This document shows, one piece after another, positions 7,334-14,675 of a stretch of DNA of 23,909 nucleotides (position 1 is its first letter; every line of letters begins with the position of its first letter). The position numbers and the translations under genes were made by a program. The notes beneath the pieces are model-generated. The model ran no database searches, was not told where the DNA came from, and was given only the letters and a program-made list of their open reading frames with translations. Where the stretch lies: positions 1-23,909 of the forward strand of contig JAKEEL010000015.1 of NCBI GenBank assembly GCA_022616595.1, read 5' to 3'. The stretch comes from Methylococcaceae bacterium (GTDB lineage Bacteria; Pseudomonadota; Gammaproteobacteria; Methylococcales; UBA1147).

Positions 7334-8530
7334 TTAAAGGGTCGATAAGTAGTTTTTAATGCGATTGGCCGCCTCGATACACTCGTCGAGCGGTTGGACC
7401 AGCGCGATCCGGACGCGATTTTCCCCGGGATCGATGCCGTCCGCCGGCCGCGACAGGAACCGCCCCGGCAGCACGGTAACATTCTGCCGGGTGAACAACC
7501 CGCGCGTGAAATCGGTATCCGGGATCGGGGTTTCCGGCCACAGATAGAAGCTTGCCCCGGGAGTTTCCATCGGCCAGACTTCCGCCAGAACGCTGCAAAC
7601 CGCATCGAACTTCGAGCGGTAGATACGGCGGTTTTCGCGGACATGGTTTTCATCGGACCATGCGGCGATGCTGGCCAATTGGGTCGGCAGGGGCAGGGTG
7701 CAGCCGTGGTAGGAGCGGTATTTCGCGAATTGCGCGATGATCCGGGCATCTCCGGCGACGAAACCGGAGCGCAATCCGGGCGCGTTGGAGCGCTTGGACA
7801 GACTGTGGAACACCACGCAGTTGCGGAAGCTGTCGTGGTTCATCGCTCGCGCGGCCTGGAGCAGTCCGGGCGGGGGATCGTCCTCATCGCGGTAGATTTC
7901 CGAGTAACACTCGTCGGAAGCGATCACGAAATCGAATCGATCGGCGAGATCGATCAATTGCTGCAACTCATCGATCCGCATGACCGAGCCGCTCGGATTG
8001 CCCGGGCTACAGATATAGATCAACCGGCAGCGACGCCAGATCGCTTCGGGAACGCTGGTAAAATCCGGCACGAATCGGTTCTGCGGGAGTGTGTTCAGAT
8101 AGCGGGGCTCGGCGCCAGCCAGGAGCGCCGCGCCTTCGTAGATCTGATAAAAGGGGTTTGGCATCAGAACGATCGGATTTTCAGCGCGGTCGATCAGGGC
8201 CTGCGCGAAAGAAAAAAGCGCTTCGCGGGTTCCGGCAACCGGCAGCACCTGTCGTTCCGGATCCACGCTCCCGGCTTTCAATTCGAAGCGGGATGCCAGC
8301 CACACCGAGATAGCTTCGCGCAATTCCGGGATCCCGGAACTGGTCGGGTATTTCATCAGACCCTGAATATTGGAGATGATGGCGTTGCGGATCATATCCG
8401 GGACAGCGTGCTGCGGTTCGCCCACCGACAATGCAATGGGGTATCGATCCGCTTCGGGCTTCAACCCTTCCTTCAAGCGCCGCAATTTCTCAAAAGGATA
8501 GGGGTGTAAATTCGCAATACCGGGATTCAT
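7334..8530 (-). CDS. dapC: N-succinyl-diaminopimelate aminotransferase (class I PLP enzyme)
   Basis: This 398-residue fold-type I aminotransferase has the PLP lysine in FHSLSKRSNAPGLRSGF (Lys246). It also has the Asn of SPGNPSG (Asn178), the Asp and Tyr of ASDECYS (Asp206, Tyr209) and the substrate-carboxylate Arg near the C-terminus. The N-terminus (NPGIANLHPYPFEKLRRL) is characteristic of the DapC group encoded beside dapD in Proteobacteria. It should convert N-succinyl-2-amino-6-ketopimelate to N-succinyl-L,L-DAP using glutamate. Position before dapD-yffB-dapE supports dapC over other class I aminotransferases. No strong Shine-Dalgarno sequence precedes the ATG at 8530. Confidence 0.95.
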   Translation of the reverse strand: MNPGIANLHPYPFEKLRRLKEGLKPEADRYPIALSVGEPQHAVPDMIRNAIISNIQGLMKYPTSSGIPELREAISVWLASRFELKAGSVDPERQVLPVAGTREALFSFAQALIDRAENPIVLMPNPFYQIYEGAALLAGAEPRYLNTLPQNRFVPDFTSVPEAIWRRCRLIYICSPGNPSGSVMRIDELQQLIDLADRFDFVIASDECYSEIYRDEDDPPPGLLQAARAMNHDSFRNCVVFHSLSKRSNAPGLRSGFVAGDARIIAQFAKYRSYHGCTLPLPTQLASIAAWSDENHVRENRRIYRSKFDAVCSVLAEVWPMETPGASFYLWPETPIPDTDFTRGLFTRQNVTVLPGRFLSRPADGIDPGENRVRIALVQPLDECIEAANRIKNYLSTL

Positions 8531-8542
8531 TCGGAGTCAAAA

Positions 8543-8570
8543 GAGAAAAGCAGCAGCGTTTGATTTTCTC
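8543..8570. other. A/T-rich inverted repeat between protease gene and dapC
   Basis: GAGAAAA and TTTTCTC form a seven-base stem with a 14-base loop in the 54-base gap between the M48 gene stop and dapC. On the minus strand it is followed by a short TTTT. It could be a weak terminator or attenuator ahead of dapC, but the stem has only two G-C pairs, so the call is uncertain. Confidence 0.3.
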
Positions 8571-8584
8571 ATGCCTTGCGCCTG

Positions 8585-9385
8585 TCAGCCAGCCTGCTGG
8601 CACTCCGTACTATAGCCACGGTTTCGAGCGTTCTGCCATAATTCCATCGCGTGCGGCATTCGCTTCTCGAGATCTTGAATTCGGGTACCGTGGGAAGGAT
8701 GCGTGGATAAGAATTCGACAGGGTTTCCTCCGCCTGCCGCGGTCATGTTCTGCCAGAATGTGACGCTTTCCCGGGGGTCGAATCCGGATTTCGCCATCAG
8801 GTCGAGTCCGATCAGATCGGCTTCACTCTCCTGGGTTCTGCTGAACGGCATCAAAATTCCGTACTGCGCGCCGAGCCCCAAAACCCCCATCAAAGCCTGG
8901 CCGGCGCCCGGCGCAACAGTTGCGCCCGCGAGTACTTCGGTCAGGGCCAGACCAGTTTGGACCGCGTATTGCTGAGAGATTCGCTCATTGCTGTGGTGCG
9001 CGAGAACGTGACCGATTTCATGTCCGATCACCGCTGCGAGCTGATTTTGATCGCGCGCGACGCGCAGTAATCCGGTATGAACGCCGATTTTACCGCTCGG
9101 TAGGGCAAAGGCGTTGGGGCTTTCTTCTTCGAAGACCAGTACTTCCCATGCGCCTTTAAGCTGTCGTGTAAGCGTCCCGGCGACGCATTGAACGAATTGA
9201 TTCGACCGCGGGTCGTCTGAAACGGGAAGGTTTTTCTTCTGGACCTCGAAGGCTTGTGCGCCCATCCGGTCGACATCGCTGTCCGTCATCAATAATAATT
9301 GGCTTCGCCCCAGGGGAGACGTCGCACAGGCGTTCAACATGAACACGACCAGCGTATTGAGCCAGATGGATCGATATTTAACCAT
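8585..9385 (-). CDS. M48-family zinc metalloprotease, outer-membrane lipoprotein
   Basis: The 266-residue protein begins with a lipoprotein signal (LVVFMLNAC, lipidated Cys20, no Asp at +2), so outer-membrane attachment on the periplasmic side is likely. The zinc motif HEIGH (His122, Glu123, His126) is followed by the third ligand in ESEAD (Glu188). SPNAFALPSGKIGVHTGLL is typical of M48C proteases such as LoiP (YggG) and BepA of E. coli. The size is closest to LoiP-like proteins and there is no C-terminal TPR domain as in BepA. It probably takes part in outer-membrane protein quality control. It reads in the same direction as dapC, 54 bases upstream of it. The specific substrate is unknown. 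Confidence 0.93.
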   Translation of the reverse strand: MVKYRSIWLNTLVVFMLNACATSPLGRSQLLLMTDSDVDRMGAQAFEVQKKNLPVSDDPRSNQFVQCVAGTLTRQLKGAWEVLVFEEESPNAFALPSGKIGVHTGLLRVARDQNQLAAVIGHEIGHVLAHHSNERISQQYAVQTGLALTEVLAGATVAPGAGQALMGVLGLGAQYGILMPFSRTQESEADLIGLDLMAKSGFDPRESVTFWQNMTAAGGGNPVEFLSTHPSHGTRIQDLEKRMPHAMELWQNARNRGYSTECQQAG

Positions 9386-9438
9386 GTCTGTGGTGTCGAA
9401 TATTGATTTGCGGTAGGTTGGTGCCGGTTCCGGACCGG

Positions 9439-9460
9439 TCCGTCCCGCATCGCGGACGGA
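9439..9460. other. Inverted repeat in the divergent region between protease and PilZ genes
   Basis: TCCGTCC and GGACGGA form a perfect seven-base stem with an eight-base loop. It lies just downstream of a TACAAT hexamer on the minus strand, in the 5' leader expected for the protease gene. There is no T-tract. It could be an operator or a leader hairpin. Confidence 0.3.
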
Positions 9461-9461
9461 T

Positions 9462-9467
9462 ATTGTA
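9462..9467 (-). promoter_or_regulatory. Possible -10 element for the M48 protease gene
   Basis: On the minus strand the hexamer is TACAAT, one mismatch from TATAAT, about 80 bases before the protease ATG. The only -35-like partner is weak (TTCGAC at a 19-base spacing), so this is a tentative promoter. Confidence 0.3.
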
Positions 9468-9578
9468 GCCCTGCCGGCAATGGAGAGTCGAAATTCCGAT
9501 TCATCGATTACAGCGCTTCCTTTGAAACATGCTGGAAGTGTATGATAAGAGGGGCTAATAATACATTAAAATCGGAAT

Positions 9579-10013
9579 ATGATATATTTGTACCATAATG
9601 AAAACGTAAAGTCGGGAGAAGGTTTGTTACCAGATCTGGAAAAGCGGCATTATCCTCGGGTTAATGCGAATATCGATGCGGAAGTCGACTGCGCGGGTGG
9701 CTTCAAAATCAGGGGCATCGTACTGGATACATCGAGCACAGGCTTGAGATTGCAGTGTAATGCGATCGAACGGGAGCTGTTGACTCCACGCGGAGAATGG
9801 ACGCGCCACGGCAAGCCGATCGAGGTGAAAGTGACCTTGGTCGTGCCCCGCCCGAATAATGACACGCGCACCATCGAGGTCCACTGTGCCGTCGCGTTTT
9901 CGAGACGGGTCGCGCGCGACTGCTATCACGTGGGTATGCGCTACAAGAATCTTGACCAAGAGAGTTTCCTGGTTCTCGGAGAATTTATCGACCGTAGACT
10001 AAAGCGCGCCTGA
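9579..10013 (+). CDS. PilZ-domain protein (c-di-GMP receptor type)
   Basis: The 144-residue protein is essentially one PilZ domain. Both c-di-GMP-binding signatures are present: RxxxR in EKRHYPRVN and [D/N]xSxxG in LDTSSTGLRL. A C-terminal strand and helix follow (CYHVGMRYKNLDQESF). It should sense cyclic di-GMP and act as a cytoplasmic effector, but the regulated process is not visible. It is a single gene on the plus strand between two minus-strand genes. The ATG at 9579 has only a short GGA three bases upstream. An in-frame TTG at 9624 follows an excellent GGGAGAAGG site and would give 129 residues with the PilZ domain intact, so the true start is undecided. Confidence 0.93.
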   Translation: MIYLYHNENVKSGEGLLPDLEKRHYPRVNANIDAEVDCAGGFKIRGIVLDTSSTGLRLQCNAIERELLTPRGEWTRHGKPIEVKVTLVVPRPNNDTRTIEVHCAVAFSRRVARDCYHVGMRYKNLDQESFLVLGEFIDRRLKRA

Positions 10014-10029
10014 ACCCGCGGCTGAAATG

Positions 10030-10073
10030 ATCAAACGATCCGGCCGACAAGCCCGGCAGGCTGGTTTTTTGAT
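10030..10073 (+). terminator. Rho-independent terminator after the PilZ gene
   Basis: CCGGCC (10040-10045) pairs with GGCTGG (10059-10064, one G-U pair) and is followed directly by six T residues (10065-10070). Flanking ATCAAA and TTTGAT extend the symmetry. It sits 26 bases past the PilZ stop and just beyond the glnD stop on the other strand. It serves the PilZ transcript; on the minus strand the T-run is poor. Confidence 0.75.
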
Positions 10074-10075
10074 GG

Positions 10076-12718
10076 TTACTGACTGATCGTTTCGATGATC
10101 GCTTTGCGAATTTCCTCTTCTAATCGCTCGGATTCAATCAACTGGTTGTTCTTGTCGGAAATGTAAAAAACGTCTTCCGCGCGGTTCCCGATGGTCGTAA
10201 TTTTGGCCTGATGTACGCGTATGCTGAAATGGTCGAATACCTGGCCGATTTTCGACAATAATCCAGGCTGGTCGGCCGCGCTCAATTCGAGCACGGTGTT
10301 CGGGTTGCCCGGCTCGTTTTCGAACACGATATTCGGTGCGATCGGAAAATATCTGACCTGTCTCGGAACGCGCCGGCCGCCGCTCGCTACCGGTAAGGGT
10401 CCCGGAGCCGACATTTTATCCTGAAGCTCACGGCAGATTTGATGCTCGCGGTAAATGTCGCGGATTGGATCACCGTTTTGTTCAAGCACCAGATAAGTGT
10501 TGATGACCCTGCCATTCCGGGTTGTCACGATGCGCGCATCGAGAATGGTCAGGCCCAATTGGTCAAGGATTGCGGTGCTGCGCGAAAAAAGGTGGTCCTG
10601 GTCCATCGCGTAGAGCAAAATTTCCACGCTGCCGCGCTGACTCTGCGGTCTCAGGACGACCAATGGTAATTCCCGGGGATCGCTCGCAGAGATCGCGATC
10701 GTGTGCCAGACCGCTTCGTCGGTCGAATAGCGCAGGAAGTAATTGTCGCCGAAGTCTTTCCAGACCGAATCGATGGCGGTATCCGAAACGCCCAGACGCG
10801 CCAGAATCGAACGGGCTTCCTGCCGGTTGGTGTCGATTCGGATGCTCTGATCGACCGGACTTTCCAAGCCCCTGTGCAGCGCTCCATGTGCGGCGATGTA
10901 AAGATCCTTGAGCAGGCTGTCTTTCCAAGAATTCCACATTTGCGGGTTGGTCGCCCGGATGTCCGCGACCGTCAACAGATAGAGATAATTCAGGCGTTCG
11001 AGCGTACCCACCAGCGTCGCGAATTCATGAATCACCTTCGGGTCGGTCAGGTCCTTCTTCTGTGCGGTCATCGACATGATCAGATGATACCGAACCAGCC
11101 AGGCCACGAGGTCGGTCTCGAGACGCGTGAGGCCGTGCTGTCTACAGAACTCGATCGCGATCTCTTCCCCGATCACCGAATGATCCCCGCCTTTGCCCTT
11201 GGCAATATCATGCATCAGGGCCGCGATGTACAACAGCGACGGTTTCGGAATCAGCATGAAGATGTCGTTGCAGAACGGCAATTCGATCTTGCGTTTATTC
11301 GATGCGAAACTGCGCAGGTTCCCGACCAGAAACAGGGTATGCTGGTCGACCGTATAGATATGGAAAAGATCGTATTGGATCCGGCCGACGATATGTTCGA
11401 AGGCCGGCATGTAGGACGGCAGCACCCCGTAGCAGTTCATTTTGCACAGCTGGTGGGTGATGCCGTTGCGCTGCGACAGAATTTCCATGAACATTCTGCG
11501 GGCGGTCGGGTTCGCCCGGAAACGTTCATCGATCAGGGGTAGACTTTCTCGAATCAATTGGATTGTGGAGGCACGGATCCCTTTGACGCTTGGAATCTGC
11601 TGTTGCAACAGAAAGACTTCCAGCAATGCGAGTGGATTTTCCCGGAACACCAAGGGATGGGTGACTTCGATAAACCCGCCGACCGACCGAAAGCGGGGAT
11701 TGATTGCTTCGATTTTCTGATTTTCGTCTTCCGCGAAAATAAGTTCACGGAACAATTGCAGCAAGATATCGGAGAGGCGCTCCACGGACATGACGGTCCG
11801 GTAATATTTCTGCATGAATTGTTCTACGGCACTGGATTCCTGAGTATCCTGATAGCCGAATTGCTCGGCGAGCTGGGCTTGAAAATCGAACAACAAGCGA
11901 TTTTCCGCCCGGCCGGTCAGGAGATGCAACGCGAAGCGAATCTTGCTCAGGAACCTCTGGTCGACCTTGAGTTCCTCGTATTCTTTCAAGGACAGGCAGC
12001 CGCGGTCTACCAGTTCGCGCAAGGTGGCGGACCGGAAATGTCTCTTTTTCAACCAGGCGATCATCTGAATGTCGCGTAAACCGCCCGGCCCGTCCTTCAC
12101 GTTGGGTTCAAGATTGTAGCCGGTATCATTGAATTTCGCATAGCGCTCGCGCTGCTCGGCCATCTTGGCTTCGAAGTACCGCGTGGACGGCCAGAGTTGG
12201 TCCGCTCCGGTACGGGTTTTCATCGCATCGAAAAGTTCTCTCGATCCGTAAAGCAGGCGGGATTCGAGCAGCGCAGTGGTGTAAACCTGATCCGAGCGCG
12301 CCGCTTCCTCGCATTCGTCCAGGGTGCTCACGCGATTTCCGAGCTTCAAGCCGATATCCCACAGGAACCGTAAAAAATTTTCCAGCGCGTGGTTATGAAT
12401 TTCACTTTCCGCATCGCGGTGCAGAATCAGAATATCGATGTCGGAACACGGATGCATCTCCCTGCGTCCGTAGCCGCCGGTCGCGATCAGCGCGAATTGG
12501 TTGGTGTCGGCGTCGAGAAAATGCTTCCAGCCGCTTAAAAGAATCCGGTCGATCAGATCCGAGCGCGACCGGAGCAGGTCGAAAATCGGCGCCCCGTCCC
12601 GAAAGTCGCGAGAGACCTCCTCGGTATGCCGACCGATCGCGTTTTTGTAGTGGCCAACAGAGTTCTCGGTCTGAAACGCCGAGTCGTCAATGGCTAAGTT
12701 CGATCCGGTCTTTTTCAA
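10076..12718 (-). CDS. glnD: [Protein-PII] uridylyltransferase / uridylyl-removing enzyme
   Basis: GlnD senses glutamine and uridylylates or deuridylylates PII (GlnB/GlnK), controlling nitrogen assimilation. The 880 residues (E. coli 890) show the nucleotidyltransferase signature GGYGRREMHPCSDIDILIL (residues 81-99) and the conserved NVKDGPGGLRDIQ. The HD domain has LMHDIAKGKGGDHS (His503-Asp504), and two C-terminal ACT domains start near residues 697 and 809 (the second, VLELSAADQPGLLSKIGQVF). All activities therefore look intact. The longest frame starts at a TTG at 12718 inside the 3' end of map, overlapping it by 32 bases, with purine-rich AAGAAG upstream. No ATG is available in this part of the frame, so the start remains somewhat uncertain. 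Confidence 0.96.
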   Translation of the reverse strand: MKKTGSNLAIDDSAFQTENSVGHYKNAIGRHTEEVSRDFRDGAPIFDLLRSRSDLIDRILLSGWKHFLDADTNQFALIATGGYGRREMHPCSDIDILILHRDAESEIHNHALENFLRFLWDIGLKLGNRVSTLDECEEAARSDQVYTTALLESRLLYGSRELFDAMKTRTGADQLWPSTRYFEAKMAEQRERYAKFNDTGYNLEPNVKDGPGGLRDIQMIAWLKKRHFRSATLRELVDRGCLSLKEYEELKVDQRFLSKIRFALHLLTGRAENRLLFDFQAQLAEQFGYQDTQESSAVEQFMQKYYRTVMSVERLSDILLQLFRELIFAEDENQKIEAINPRFRSVGGFIEVTHPLVFRENPLALLEVFLLQQQIPSVKGIRASTIQLIRESLPLIDERFRANPTARRMFMEILSQRNGITHQLCKMNCYGVLPSYMPAFEHIVGRIQYDLFHIYTVDQHTLFLVGNLRSFASNKRKIELPFCNDIFMLIPKPSLLYIAALMHDIAKGKGGDHSVIGEEIAIEFCRQHGLTRLETDLVAWLVRYHLIMSMTAQKKDLTDPKVIHEFATLVGTLERLNYLYLLTVADIRATNPQMWNSWKDSLLKDLYIAAHGALHRGLESPVDQSIRIDTNRQEARSILARLGVSDTAIDSVWKDFGDNYFLRYSTDEAVWHTIAISASDPRELPLVVLRPQSQRGSVEILLYAMDQDHLFSRSTAILDQLGLTILDARIVTTRNGRVINTYLVLEQNGDPIRDIYREHQICRELQDKMSAPGPLPVASGGRRVPRQVRYFPIAPNIVFENEPGNPNTVLELSAADQPGLLSKIGQVFDHFSIRVHQAKITTIGNRAEDVFYISDKNNQLIESERLEEEIRKAIIETISQ

Positions 12719-13481
12719 TTTTTTCTTCTTTACGCAGAGTCAATATCTCGAACCCGGTTTCGGTAACCGCCAGCGTATGTTCCCACTGCGCGGAAAGGCT
12801 GTGGTCCTTGGTAACCGCGGTCCATCCATCGGCGAGGATTTTGATATGCCGTTTCCCGATGTTGATCATCGGCTCGATGGTGAACACCATACCGGGCTCG
12901 AGCACGGGACCGGTATCCGGTTTTCCGTAATGCAGCACCTGCGGTTCTTCATGAAAGATTTTTCCGATCCCATGACCGCAGAATTCGCGCACCACCGAGT
13001 AACGCCTCGATTCGGCGAATTTCTGAATGGCATGGCCGATATCCCCGAGACGCACACCCGGCCTTACCTGCCGGATGCCGGTGTACATGGCTTGCTGAGT
13101 CACCTCGACCAGATTCCGTGCATGTTGAGGCGGCGTACCGACCAAGAACATTTTGCTGGTATCGCCGTGGTATCCGTTCTTGATCACGGTGATATCGATG
13201 TTGACAATGTCACCGTCCCGGAGTTTTTTCTGACTCGGAATCCCATGGCAGACCTGGTGGTTGATGGACGTGCAAATAGATTTGGGAAAGCCGCGGTAAT
13301 TCAGTGGCGCAGGGATCGCGTTCTGTATGTTCACGATATAATCGTGACAGATTGCGTCCAACTCCTCGGTCGCGACTCCGGGAACGACATAGGCTTCGAT
13401 CATTTCCAGAACATCCGCGGCCAGTTGCCCGGCGGTTCTCATCAGTTCGATTTCTTTCGGTGATTTAATGCTTATACTCAT
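12687..13481 (-). CDS. map: Methionine aminopeptidase, type I
   Basis: Map removes the initiator methionine from nascent proteins. From the ATG at 13481 it has 264 residues, the same as E. coli. The five metal ligands are present: Asp96 and Asp107 (NIDITVIKNGYHGDTSKMF), His170 (CGHGIGK), Glu203 (TIEPMI) and Glu234 (WEHTLAV). The frame extends upstream to a TTG at 13499, but the family starts at MSISIKSPKEIELMR. It diverges from rpsB, the classical gammaproteobacterial map/rpsB arrangement, and overlaps glnD at its 3' end. Confidence 0.97.
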   Translation of the reverse strand: MSISIKSPKEIELMRTAGQLAADVLEMIEAYVVPGVATEELDAICHDYIVNIQNAIPAPLNYRGFPKSICTSINHQVCHGIPSQKKLRDGDIVNIDITVIKNGYHGDTSKMFLVGTPPQHARNLVEVTQQAMYTGIRQVRPGVRLGDIGHAIQKFAESRRYSVVREFCGHGIGKIFHEEPQVLHYGKPDTGPVLEPGMVFTIEPMINIGKRHIKILADGWTAVTKDHSLSAQWEHTLAVTETGFEILTLRKEEKIEKDRIELSH

Positions 13482-13634
13482 GAAGCGGATGGGTTTCAAT
13501 CGAATAGTGTAGCCGATTGTTTGGACTCGGGCACCGGGTTCCGCCCGTAATTTACAATCAATTTTCGACCCGTATTCGACTGGAAGTCTCGTGCGCCAAA
13601 TTTTCCAAGGTTTTCATTTCGTTCGACTCTTGGA

Positions 13635-13663
13635 TTGTTGGATAAACCTGGTTATGGTATAAA
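13635..13663 (+). promoter_or_regulatory. Probable sigma-70 promoter of rpsB
   Basis: TTGTTG and TATAAA are separated by 17 bases. A G/C-rich discriminator (GCAACGCCG) follows, a feature of stringently controlled translation-gene promoters. The inferred start near 13670 gives a leader of about 160 bases, close to the length known for E. coli rpsB. Confidence 0.6.
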
Positions 13664-13669
13664 GCAACG

Positions 13670-13831
13670 CCGATTTTGGCAATAATTCTCACACACATCG
13701 TGACCTTCGGTACGGGTGCCGCGGGAAGACTGCGGTTTACCAAACGGGATGTGTGGAGGCGTAACCCATGCCACTGTCCTATTGCTCTATCCAAGACTCA
13801 AGGGCAGTCAAACTGATTAGGAGTAATTTCT
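13670..13831 (+). promoter_or_regulatory. Structured rpsB leader, probable S2 autoregulatory mRNA element
   Basis: The map-rpsB gap of about 350 bases holds no convincing gene. The leader region contains a long stem, CACACATC (13692-13699) with GATGTGTG (13748-13755), that encloses smaller hairpins: CGGTA/TGCCG around 13708-13721 and CCGC/GCGG. After the stem an unpaired stretch leads to AGGAG, a strong ribosome-binding site nine bases before the rpsB ATG. In E. coli the rpsB leader mediates feedback repression of rpsB-tsf by protein S2. The equivalent position, length and structure support the same role here, but binding is inferred. Confidence 0.55.
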
Positions 13832-14593
13832 ATGGCAAATGTTTCCATGCGCCAGATGTTGGAAGCTGGCGTTCATTTCGGACACCAGACTCGGTATTGG
13901 AATCCGAAAATGGCCCCCTATATATTTGGCGCCAGGGGCAGGATTCACATCATCAACCTCGAAAAAACCCTGCCTCTGTTCAACGAAGCGATGGACTATC
14001 TGGAAAACACCGCGGCCAACCGGGGAACGGTTTTGTTCGTGGGCACGAAGAAAGCGGCCCGCAAGGTGGTTGAGGAGCAAGCCAAAAAATGCAATATGCC
14101 CTATGTCAATTTCAGATGGCTTGGCGGAATGCTGACTAATTTCAAGACCATCAAACAATCGATCGCACGCCTGAAGGAACTCGAATCGATGCAGGCAGAC
14201 GGCAGCATGCAGCGTTTCAGTAAAAAGGAAGGCTTGGGCATGACCCGCGAACTCGAGAAGTTGGAAAACAGTCTCGGCGGGATCAAGGGCATGAACAAGT
14301 TACCCGAGGTAATGTTCGTTCTGGATGTCGGCTACGAAAAGAATGCGGTGAATGAAGCTAAAAAACTCGGCATTCCAGTGGTTGGAATCGTCGATACCAA
14401 TAATGAGCCGAATGCGGTTGACTATATGATTCCCGGAAATGACGACTCGATTCGTGCGCTCCAGTTGTATTCTCAAAGTGCGTCGCTTTCCATTCTTGAA
14501 GGGCGGGCCAAGAGTCTGGACGTCGAGGTTGCCGAAGATGAGTTTATCGAGATGGATGAACCGGATCGCTCGATGGATACCGAGCTGGAATAG
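13832..14593 (+). CDS. rpsB: 30S ribosomal protein S2
   Basis: S2 is a late-assembling protein of the small subunit head/body junction. The 253 residues open with ANVSMRQMLEAGVHFGHQTR and contain FVGTKKAARKVVEEQAKKC, RWLGGMLTNFKTIKQSI and GIVDTNNEP, all hallmark S2 sequences. Length is slightly above E. coli (241) because of an acidic tail ending in DMELE-like residues (RSMDTELE). AGGAG lies nine bases before the ATG. First gene of a plus-strand run through dsbC. Confidence 0.99.
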   Translation: MANVSMRQMLEAGVHFGHQTRYWNPKMAPYIFGARGRIHIINLEKTLPLFNEAMDYLENTAANRGTVLFVGTKKAARKVVEEQAKKCNMPYVNFRWLGGMLTNFKTIKQSIARLKELESMQADGSMQRFSKKEGLGMTRELEKLENSLGGIKGMNKLPEVMFVLDVGYEKNAVNEAKKLGIPVVGIVDTNNEPNAVDYMIPGNDDSIRALQLYSQSASLSILEGRAKSLDVEVAEDEFIEMDEPDRSMDTELE

Positions 14594-14597
14594 TGTT

Positions 14598-14625
14598 CGA
14601 ACAGCCCGGCTCTCAGGGCGGTTCG
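14598..14625 (+). promoter_or_regulatory. Hairpin between rpsB and tsf, possible attenuator
   Basis: CGAAC-a-GCCC pairs with GGGC-g-GTTCG around an eight-base loop (nine pairs, one mismatch). It starts five bases after the rpsB stop. There is no proper T-run (ATGTTCC follows), so full termination is unlikely. In E. coli an intercistronic structure here lowers tsf transcription relative to rpsB; this hairpin is a candidate for the same partial attenuation or for mRNA processing. Confidence 0.5.
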
Positions 14626-14675
14626 ATGTTCCGGCCCGTTTCTCGAGATCAAAATACAGTTTCTAGGTGAATGAC

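Noticed and set aside
7394..8509. Plus-strand open frame of 371 codons opposite dapC
   Set aside because: Antisense shadow of a clearly recognised aminotransferase gene; the translation shows no family motif.
13558..13794. Minus-strand open frame covering the rpsB promoter and leader, including a 19-codon ATG-started part
   Set aside because: It sits on the opposite strand of a promoter and leader with clear alternative function; no good ribosome-binding site or family resemblance. A leader peptide for map cannot be fully excluded.
13768..14073. Plus-strand open frame starting in the rpsB leader
   Set aside because: It runs out of frame through rpsB and has no conserved features; the S2 start has the strong AGGAG site.
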